In this document: piece by piece, positions 1 through 4,964 of the stretch
Numbering within the stretch: position 1 is the stretch's first letter
Layout of the letters: each line of letters opens with the position of its first letter
Assembly: GCA_900322165.1 (NCBI GenBank)
Contig: ONYR01000173.1
Span: 1-6,665, forward strand
Origin: an uncultured Eubacteriales bacterium
GTDB taxonomy: Bacteria > Bacillota > Clostridia > Lachnospirales > Bianqueaceae
Reading direction: 5' to 3'
DNA: 6,665 nt
Notes under the pieces: model-generated
Seen by the model: only the letters and a program-made list of their open reading frames with translations
Database searches by the model: none
Told to the model about the DNA's origin: nothing
Position numbers and translations under genes: made by a program

Positions 1-1539
1 ACAAGAATCAAGGCCGTCCTGATCGATGAGGCACATCAGGTCGTTGCGCAGGGCAGCTTTGAGTGGGAAAACAAGCTTGAAAACGGAATCTGGACCTATT
101 CGATGGACCTGATCCACCAAGGCGTTCAGGCTTGCTACGCTGATCTGAAGAAAAATGTAAAAGATACGTACGGCGTGACACTGCGCAAGGTCGCGGCGAT
201 GGGTGTTTCAGCAATGATGCACGGTTACCTTCCCTTTGACAAGGACGGGAAACAGCTTTGCGAATTCCGCACCTGGCGCAACACGATCACCGGGGAAGCG
301 GCGGAGAAGCTGACCGAAGCGTTCGACTTCAACATCCCGCAGCGCTGGAGCATTGCGCATCTGTACCAGGCGATGCTAAGCGGTGAGAAGCATGTGAGCG
401 AGATCGCGTCCATCACGACGCTCGCGGGCTACATTCATCGCCGCCTGAGCGGGCTAGATGTGATGGGTGTCGGCGAGGCTTCGGGCATGTTCCCGGTGGT
501 GCTTGACGAAGACGGCAGTGTCGGCTTTGATCCTGTCATGCTGCAGAAATTTGAAACGATCACGAAGGAGATGGGCTATCCCTGGTCGATTGACGCGATC
601 CTTCCGAAGGTGCTGAAAGCCGGTGAGAATGCCGGATACCTGACAGAGGAAGGCGCGCTTTTCCTTGACCCGGAGGGGGATCTTGAGGCCGGAATTCCGC
701 TCGCACCGTGCGAAGGCGATGCCGGAACGGGCATGGCCGCGACCAACTCGGTGCGCGTCAACACCGGTAACGTGTCAGCCGGAACGTCGGATTTTGCGAT
801 GCTTGTCACCGACCGCAAGCTCGGTGTACACCGCGAGATCGACATGGTGACAACGCCGTCGGGACTCCCGGTCGCGATGGTCCACTGCAACAACTGTACG
901 TCCGAGATCAACGCCTGGGTCGAGCTGCTGTCGGAGTTTGCCGGTCTGATCGGGGCGGAGCGAAGCAAGGGCGAGCTCTTTACGAAGCTGTTTACGATCG
1001 CGCTTGAAGGCGATATGGACTGCGGCGGGCTGATCTCCTACAACTATTTCTCCGGCGAAGGCGTGACCGATTTTGACGAAGGTCGTCCGCTGTTTATGCG
1101 CCGTCCGGACGCGAAGTTCACGCTGGCGAACTTCATGCGGATGCATCTTTTGTCAGCGCTGTCGACGCTGAAGATCGGACTGGATATCCTGACGAAGGAC
1201 GAAGGACTCGTGGTTGAGAAGATCTACGGCCACGGCGGATTCTTCAAGACCCCGGTTGTCGGCCAGCGCATGCTTTCGGCCGCGATCGGCGCGCCGGTTT
1301 CGGTCATGGAGACGGCCGGAGAGGGCGGCCCGTACGGAATGGCCCTGTTGGCATCGTACATGGTTAACAAGGAAGCGGGCGAGAGCCTCGAAGACTACCT
1401 TGACAACAAGGTCTTTGCAGGAGCGCCTGTCAGCAGCATCATGGCCGACGAGCGCGATATCGAGGGCTTCAACGCCTACCTCGCACAGTATAAGAAGAGC
1501 CTCGCAACAGAAAAGAGCGCAGTCGAGACCCTGCGCTGA
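1..1539 (+). CDS. FGGY-family carbohydrate kinase, probable L-ribulokinase (5' partial)
   Basis: The reading frame is open from the first base, so the gene is cut at its 5' end; 512 residues are present and the first ATG inside the window (103) is not the true start. By recollection of close clostridial relatives (about 535 residues), only some 20-25 residues are missing, including the N-terminal phosphate-binding loop. The protein has the two-domain FGGY fold. Visible landmarks are the MMHGY segment, EGDAGTG (Asp at 718-720, the likely catalytic base), the Gly/Ser-rich segment NTGNVSAGTS, and the C-terminal ATP-site motif HGGFFKTPVVGQ near 1231-1266. The family phosphorylates sugars with ATP in the cytoplasm. 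It belongs to a clostridial clade often labelled xylulokinase-like or simply ATPase, distinct from classical AraB. AraD follows 29 bases downstream, so L-ribulose is the best substrate guess; D- or L-xylulose is an alternative. Family is certain, substrate inferred. Confidence 0.9.
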   Translation, partial: TRIKAVLIDEAHQVVAQGSFEWENKLENGIWTYSMDLIHQGVQACYADLKKNVKDTYGVTLRKVAAMGVSAMMHGYLPFDKDGKQLCEFRTWRNTITGEAAEKLTEAFDFNIPQRWSIAHLYQAMLSGEKHVSEIASITTLAGYIHRRLSGLDVMGVGEASGMFPVVLDEDGSVGFDPVMLQKFETITKEMGYPWSIDAILPKVLKAGENAGYLTEEGALFLDPEGDLEAGIPLAPCEGDAGTGMAATNSVRVNTGNVSAGTSDFAMLVTDRKLGVHREIDMVTTPSGLPVAMVHCNNCTSEINAWVELLSEFAGLIGAERSKGELFTKLFTIALEGDMDCGGLISYNYFSGEGVTDFDEGRPLFMRRPDAKFTLANFMRMHLLSALSTLKIGLDILTKDEGLVVEKIYGHGGFFKTPVVGQRMLSAAIGAPVSVMETAGEGGPYGMALLASYMVNKEAGESLEDYLDNKVFAGAPVSSIMADERDIEGFNAYLAQYKKSLATEKSAVETLR

Positions 1540-1553
1540 TCATTTCAAACGAA

Positions 1554-1560
1554 AAGAGAG
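1554..1560 (+). promoter_or_regulatory. Ribosome binding site of araD
   Basis: AAGAGAG lies 8 bases before the ATG at 1569. An in-frame GTG at 1560 would begin a protein three residues longer, but it overlaps this purine-rich site. The ATG start also gives MLEALKKQV, which lines up with the known N terminus of AraD proteins. The ATG at 1569 is therefore preferred. Confidence 0.6.
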
Positions 1561-1568
1561 TGAATACC

Positions 1569-2252
1569 ATGCTGGAAGCATTAAAAAAACAAGTGTGTGA
1601 AGCGAATCTGCTTCTGCCGAAATATGGTCTGGTAACCTTTACCTGGGGCAATGTCTCCGGGATCGATCGTGAGAGCGGCCTTGTTGTTATCAAGCCCTCA
1701 GGCGTTTCCTACGACGGGATGACGCCGGAGGACATGGTCGTGGTGGACCTTGACGGAAACCGGGTCGAGGGGAAGTGGAAGCCCTCGAGCGATACCCCGA
1801 CGCATGTGGAGCTCTACAAGGCGTTCCCGAATATCGGCGGCATCGTGCACACCCATGCACGTTGGTCGACCTCGTTCGCGCAGGCGGGCGTTCCGATTCC
1901 GGCGATGGGAACCACGCAGGGCGATTACTTTTACGGCGATATTCCCTGCACCCGCGAGATGACCGATGAAGAGATCAAGGGCGAGTATGAAAAGGAGACC
2001 GGCAAGGTCATTATCGAGACCTTTGAAGGCAAGGATCCCGACGCGGTTCCAGGCGTATTGGTCATGAGCCACGGCCCGTTTGCCTGGGGCAAGGACGCGA
2101 TGGAAGCGGTCCACAATGCCGTTGTCATGGAAGAGGTCGCGTTCATGGACTTCCACGCGATGCAGCTCTCCGATCACCGCGGCATGCAGCAGACCCTGCT
2201 CGATAAACATTATTTAAGAAAGCACGGAAAGAACGCGTACTACGGACAGTAA
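1569..2252 (+). CDS. araD: L-ribulose-5-phosphate 4-epimerase
   Basis: A 227-residue class II aldolase-fold protein of full length (E. coli AraD has 231). It interconverts L-ribulose-5-phosphate and D-xylulose-5-phosphate, linking L-arabinose catabolism to the pentose phosphate pathway, using a zinc-bound enediolate and retro-aldol cleavage. Zinc ligands appear intact: His94 and His96 in GGIVHTHAR and His168 in SHGPFAWGK (E. coli 95, 97, 171). The phosphate/substrate loops TWGNVSG, IKPSGV and KPSSDTPTH are present, as are Asp119 (E. coli Asp120) and Tyr225 in the C-terminal YYGQ (E. coli Tyr229). The sequence matches AraD and the paralogues UlaF and SgbE almost equally well. All catalyse the same reaction, so the symbol reflects likely pathway rather than proof. 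It sits 29 bases after the FGGY kinase, consistent with kinase-then-epimerase coupling in one operon. Confidence 0.95.
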   Translation: MLEALKKQVCEANLLLPKYGLVTFTWGNVSGIDRESGLVVIKPSGVSYDGMTPEDMVVVDLDGNRVEGKWKPSSDTPTHVELYKAFPNIGGIVHTHARWSTSFAQAGVPIPAMGTTQGDYFYGDIPCTREMTDEEIKGEYEKETGKVIIETFEGKDPDAVPGVLVMSHGPFAWGKDAMEAVHNAVVMEEVAFMDFHAMQLSDHRGMQQTLLDKHYLRKHGKNAYYGQ

Positions 2253-2279
2253 GATCAGGAAGAACTGGGTAAAGAAGAC

Positions 2280-2287
2280 AGGAGGGG
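2280..2287 (+). promoter_or_regulatory. Strong Shine-Dalgarno before a TTG start
   Basis: AGGAGGGG sits 6 bases upstream of TTG at 2294. The near-ideal site and spacing decide the start of the DUF2974 gene: no ATG lies near, and translation from TTG gives the MANLLDYLAWRGD opening typical of this family. A strong ribosome site combined with a weak start codon suggests moderate translation. Confidence 0.8.
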
Positions 2288-2293
2288 ACAACG

Positions 2294-3418
2294 TTGGCAA
2301 ACCTGCTGGATTATCTTGCGTGGCGCGGCGATATTCGCCTGAGCCCTGAATATCCGTTTAACGAAGTCGATTCGTTGGTTCTGGCCCGCCTCGTGGCGAT
2401 CAAGTTCGAGAAGGCCGGCAGCTTTACCGAAGGCACGATCGAAGAGGCGGTAAGCGCCGTGCTCAACGCGAAGGACTTTCAGTATGTCAAAGAGGAAGAT
2501 AAACAGTTCTGCGAGCTCATGAGACGCTCCGAGCGCTTCCGCGGGATGAGGCTGAGTGATTTTGTCACGCAGTATGATGAGATCATTCAGCAGCAGTTCG
2601 CCGCGATGGCCGTTCATACGTCCCCGCTGGAGTGCTGCATCGTGTACCGGGGAACGGACAACACGCTGGTGGGCTGGAAGGAAGATATGAACATGTCCTA
2701 CATGCGTGACCTTCCCTCGCAGCGGGCCGCGGTTGCCTATGCGATGCGTGTCGGCCGGAACTATCCGACGAAGCGCCTCCGCCTGATCGGTCACTCGAAG
2801 GGCGGCAACGAGGCGATCTATGCCGCGCTGTACCTGCCTCCGGAGTTCCTGAGACGGATCGTGCGCGTTGACAACTTTGACGGCCCCGGATTCAGTGAAG
2901 AAGTGATCGAGGAGAACGCCTATGACGATGTGCTTCCCAAGATCCATTCCTACATCCCGCAGGGATCGGTCATCGGACGGCTCCTCGAGCACGCGGAGGA
3001 CATCGTGGTTGTCAGGAGCGTCCGAAAGGGCATCAGCCAGCATAACCTGTATACCTGGGAGGTCATGAAAAACGAGATCGTCCGGGAGACGGTAATGACC
3101 GAGCCTTCGAACGTGATGGATGACACGTTAAAGGCGTGGCTGAAATCAACCACGCCTGAAGAAAGAAGTGTCTTTGTTGAAGCGATCTACCAGATCATGA
3201 CGTCGACCGAGGCCGAGACAACGACCGAATTCAAAGCCTCACTGATCCGTAAGCTGCCGATGCTTTGGAAAACCTACCGCGGCATCAATGAGGAGCATCG
3301 GAAAAAGATCACCGAGCTCTTGTTTGAATTCATCAAGATCTACGGACGCGAGACAAAGGAAAGTCTCGAAACGAGAGAATCAAGAAAGTCCGAGAGACAG
3401 GAGAAGGCAGAAAAATAA
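2294..3418 (+). CDS. DUF2974 / Mbeg1-like alpha/beta-hydrolase family protein
   Basis: A 374-residue protein that I recognise as the Mbeg1-like (DUF2974) family, common in Firmicutes and without an established substrate. The family N terminus MANLLDYLAWRGDI is followed by a helical part. Then come a strand and oxyanion-type segment CIVYRGTDNTLVGWKED (residues 115-131) reminiscent of class 3 lipases, and the nucleophile elbow LIGHSKGGN with Ser168. Candidate acid and base residues are Asp196 in NFDGPGF and His250 in QHNLYTW. These fit a hydrolase triad but are assigned by pattern only. The region after residue 270 is helical, and the last 25 residues are a highly charged Arg/Lys/Glu tail. No signal peptide or membrane segment is visible, so it is probably cytoplasmic. 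It lies 41 bases after araD on the same strand and may be the distal gene of that transcript, but nothing in the sequence ties it to sugar metabolism. It could be an esterase or lipase-like enzyme. Confidence 0.88.
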   Translation: MANLLDYLAWRGDIRLSPEYPFNEVDSLVLARLVAIKFEKAGSFTEGTIEEAVSAVLNAKDFQYVKEEDKQFCELMRRSERFRGMRLSDFVTQYDEIIQQQFAAMAVHTSPLECCIVYRGTDNTLVGWKEDMNMSYMRDLPSQRAAVAYAMRVGRNYPTKRLRLIGHSKGGNEAIYAALYLPPEFLRRIVRVDNFDGPGFSEEVIEENAYDDVLPKIHSYIPQGSVIGRLLEHAEDIVVVRSVRKGISQHNLYTWEVMKNEIVRETVMTEPSNVMDDTLKAWLKSTTPEERSVFVEAIYQIMTSTEAETTTEFKASLIRKLPMLWKTYRGINEEHRKKITELLFEFIKIYGRETKESLETRESRKSERQEKAEK

Positions 3419-3429
3419 GCGGATTCAAC

Positions 3430-3453
3430 GAATTTTGCGAATTCCGCAAATTC
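3430..3453. terminator. Imperfect palindrome in the convergent gap, possible bidirectional terminator
   Basis: GAATTTTGCG (3430-3439) pairs with CGCAAATTC (3445-3453) with one bulged T and a 5-base loop. It lies between the stop codons of two convergent genes, where a shared terminator is expected. The stem is AT-rich and has no adjacent T run on the plus strand. On the minus strand a TTATTTTTC run follows only after about 13 bases. A classical intrinsic terminator is therefore not clearly shown. Its core TTGCG/CGCAA resembles the motif repeated in the GH3 promoter, so it could also be a protein site. Confidence 0.4.
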
Positions 3454-3473
3454 AATTCAGTCCGACCAATGCC

Positions 3474-4694
3474 TCAGACTTCAAAATTGCGAAGCAGATC
3501 CTCGAGCGTATCCCGCCTGCGAATCAGCTTAACCTGACCGTCTTCCCCGAGCAGCACCTCTGCCGGGCGAAGGCGGTTATTATATTGCGAAGACATGCTG
3601 TAGCCATACGCACCCGTGTCGTACACCACCACGAGATCGCCTTCCTTCATCTCAGGAAGCGGGCGCTCAGCGGCAACGATATCGCCGGATTCGCAGATGT
3701 TGCCAACGACGTTGTAAGGATGCACCGGAGCTCCTTCGCGTTTCGGAAGGGTCTCGACCTCATGGTAAGCGTCGTAGAGCACCGGGCGGATGAGGTTGTT
3801 AAAGCCGAGATCAGTACCGCAGTACAGATCATCCCCGTTCGATTTCAGTGCGTTGACCGTACCGACTAACACGCAGCACTCGGCGGAAATGTAGCGGCCG
3901 GGCTCGATCTTGAACTGGACCATGCGGCCGTAGTTTTTGGCAAAGTCATAGAGAAGTACATCAAGCGCCTCGCCGAGCTCCTTCAGATCCAGCCGAGGCT
4001 GACCAGCCTGATAGGGCATGCCAAAACCGCCGCCGAGATCGATAAACTCAAGATCCTTGAAGCGCATCGCGATCGGCAGAAGCGCGCGGACACCGCTGAG
4101 ATAGGTTTCGGGATCGAGCACGAAGGAACCGATGTGCTGGTTGAGGCCGGCAACCGTGAGGTCGTACTGCTCAATGATCGCAAGAGCCTCGTCAAGCTGT
4201 TCCTCGAGGATCGCAAACTTGGTCTTGTGACCGCCGGTAACGACCTTGTCGCTGTGGCCGGCACCGACACCGGAATTGATACGCAGTGCGACCTTGGTGT
4301 GCGGGAACGTGCGGCCGTAAAGCGCAAGCTGGCTGATGGAGTCGATCGACACCATGATGCCCTGATCGACAGCAAAGCGCAGCTCCTCAGCGGACGCGTT
4401 GTTGCTGATAAAGAAGATCTCCGGGGGCGTGTAGCCGGCGGCTTTCTCGACGAAGATCTCACCGGGAGACATCGCGTCAGCGTGCAGGCCTTCCTCCCGC
4501 GCGATCTTTAAAAGAGTCAGGTTCGTGTTGGCCTTGACACTGTAGTTGACAGAAAAATTCGGATAGGTAACAAGGCGCATCATCTCGCGGCAGCGCTCGC
4601 GGAAGATGGATTCACGGTAGACGTAGAGCGGACTGCCGTAAGTTTGGATAAGGGCAAACGGATCAAAGCCGTCAAAGAAGCTGGGGTTTTTCAT
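3474..4694 (-). CDS. lysA: Diaminopimelate decarboxylase
   Basis: A 406-residue PLP-dependent enzyme of fold type III (alanine-racemase-like barrel plus C-terminal beta domain). It decarboxylates meso-diaminopimelate to L-lysine, the last step of lysine synthesis, in the cytoplasm. Motifs in order: YSVKAN with PLP Lys54, DAMSPGE (73-79), the GVGAGH segment (142-147), NQHIGS with His187, GGGFG (221-225) for cofactor phosphate, EPGR (264-267), CESGD with catalytic Cys334, and the C-terminal SSQYNNRLRPAEV. Length is normal for the family. A TTG at 4721 would add nine residues, but the ATG at 4694 has a ribosome site 8 bases upstream and gives the usual short N terminus. It is flanked by convergent and divergent neighbours and has its own promoter, so it is probably monocistronic. 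Related ornithine, arginine or carboxynorspermidine decarboxylases share the fold, but the motif set fits LysA. Confidence 0.95.
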   Translation of the reverse strand: MKNPSFFDGFDPFALIQTYGSPLYVYRESIFRERCREMMRLVTYPNFSVNYSVKANTNLTLLKIAREEGLHADAMSPGEIFVEKAAGYTPPEIFFISNNASAEELRFAVDQGIMVSIDSISQLALYGRTFPHTKVALRINSGVGAGHSDKVVTGGHKTKFAILEEQLDEALAIIEQYDLTVAGLNQHIGSFVLDPETYLSGVRALLPIAMRFKDLEFIDLGGGFGMPYQAGQPRLDLKELGEALDVLLYDFAKNYGRMVQFKIEPGRYISAECCVLVGTVNALKSNGDDLYCGTDLGFNNLIRPVLYDAYHEVETLPKREGAPVHPYNVVGNICESGDIVAAERPLPEMKEGDLVVVYDTGAYGYSMSSQYNNRLRPAEVLLGEDGQVKLIRRRDTLEDLLRNFEV

Positions 4695-4702
4695 GGGGCA
4701 AA

Positions 4703-4710
4703 CCTTTCCT
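4703..4710 (-). promoter_or_regulatory. Ribosome binding site of lysA
   Basis: Read on the minus strand this is AGGAAAGG, 8 bases before the ATG at 4694. It supports that start over the in-frame TTG at 4721, which has no comparable site at the right distance. Confidence 0.65.
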
Positions 4711-4736
4711 GCTAAAACCAAACGGACCTTTTTTGC

Positions 4737-4763
4737 GATACCTTTGCTGTATCACAAAGTATC
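4737..4763 (-). promoter_or_regulatory. Imperfect inverted and direct repeats at the lysA transcription start
   Basis: On the minus strand GATACTTTG and CAAAGGTATC form an imperfect stem (one bulged G) around an 8-base loop, beginning about at the predicted first transcribed base. Within it TGATAC occurs twice, 10 bases apart (4764-4759 and 4754-4749), so it could bind a dimeric repressor or fold in the RNA leader. The predicted leader is only about 66 bases, too short for a lysine riboswitch or a T-box. Function is unknown. Confidence 0.4.
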
Positions 4764-4767
4764 AATT

Positions 4768-4796
4768 ATTATACAAATCGTGGTATGAAAAATCAA
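4768..4796 (-). promoter_or_regulatory. Sigma-A-type promoter of lysA
   Basis: On the minus strand, TTGATT (4796-4791) and TATAAT (4773-4768) are separated by exactly 17 bases. That is a perfect -10 box and a four-of-six match to TTGACA. Transcription would start near 4761, giving a leader of about 66 bases before the lysA ATG. The promoter faces away from the GH3 promoter; the two -10 boxes are about 90 bases apart. Confidence 0.8.
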
Positions 4797-4833
4797 TGGG
4801 CAATGCGGAGAAAAAAACCGGAGGATCCAAAAG

Positions 4834-4861
4834 TTTGCGTTTGTTTTGCGTAATAATTGCG
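4834..4861 (+). repeat. Three TTGCG repeats in 11-bp phase over the GH3 promoter
   Basis: TTGCG occurs at 4835-4839, 4846-4850 and 4857-4861, exactly 11 bp apart; the first two are the longer TTTGCGT. They therefore lie on one face of the helix and overlap the -35 box and the spacer up to the -10 box. Further copies occur at 4900-4904 and, inverted, at 4892-4896. Another forward copy is at 4733-4737 in the lysA leader. The arrangement suggests cooperative binding of a regulator; the protein is unknown. Confidence 0.55.
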
Positions 4862-4868
4862 GTATAAT
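4841..4868 (+). promoter_or_regulatory. Sigma-A-type promoter of the GH3 gene
   Basis: A perfect TATAAT lies at 4863-4868, with TTGTTT at 4841-4846 and a 16-base spacer. The -35 matches TTGACA only in its first three bases, so the promoter may be weak or dependent on an activator. Transcription would start near 4875, leaving a leader of about 90 bases before the GH3 ATG. Confidence 0.7.
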
Positions 4869-4890
4869 AGAGAAAAATAGTCTTGAAAGA

Positions 4891-4905
4891 ACGCAAAAGT
4901 TGCGT
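4891..4905 (+). promoter_or_regulatory. Perfect inverted repeat, candidate operator of the GH3 gene
   Basis: ACGCAA-AAG-TTGCGT is a perfect 6-bp inverted repeat with a 3-base centre. It lies about 16-30 bases after the predicted transcription start, a position where a bound repressor would block transcription. Its arms are the same hexamer that is repeated over the promoter. It does not match the CcpA cre consensus or the Bacillus AraR operator as I know them. Confidence 0.5.
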
Positions 4906-4950
4906 CTCACCTCAAGCTCTTCTCACATCAGAGAGCAAAACACATCTCAC
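4905..4950 (+). repeat. Three TCTCAC repeats in the GH3 leader
   Basis: TCTCAC occurs at 4905-4910, 4921-4926 and 4945-4950 in a C/T/A-rich leader just before the ribosome site. A short possible stem, GCTCT (4916-4920) with AGAGC (4932-4936), lies in the same stretch. Spacing of the repeats is irregular (16 and 24). This may be composition rather than function. Confidence 0.25.
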
Positions 4951-4964
4951 AGGGAGGATACAGC

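Noticed and set aside
2255..3043. Open frame of 262 codons antisense to the DUF2974 gene
   Set aside because: It mirrors the sense gene, and its product is rich in His, Arg and Leu and resembles no family. The sense strand has the ribosome site and family motifs.
4134..4511. Plus-strand open frame inside lysA, and similar frames at 3288-3869 and 3983-4462
   Set aside because: All overlap well-supported genes in other frames, lack family resemblance, and have skewed compositions typical of shadow frames.
4695..4800. Lysine riboswitch (L-box) or T-box upstream of lysA
   Set aside because: The clear promoter at 4768-4796 leaves only about 66 transcribed leader bases. An L-box needs roughly 170 or more, and no T-box sequence is visible.
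4881..4905. CcpA cre site in the GH3 leader
   Set aside because: TTGAAAGAACGCAAAA looks similar, but the central CG is two bases too far from the TGAAA half, so it does not fit the cre consensus.
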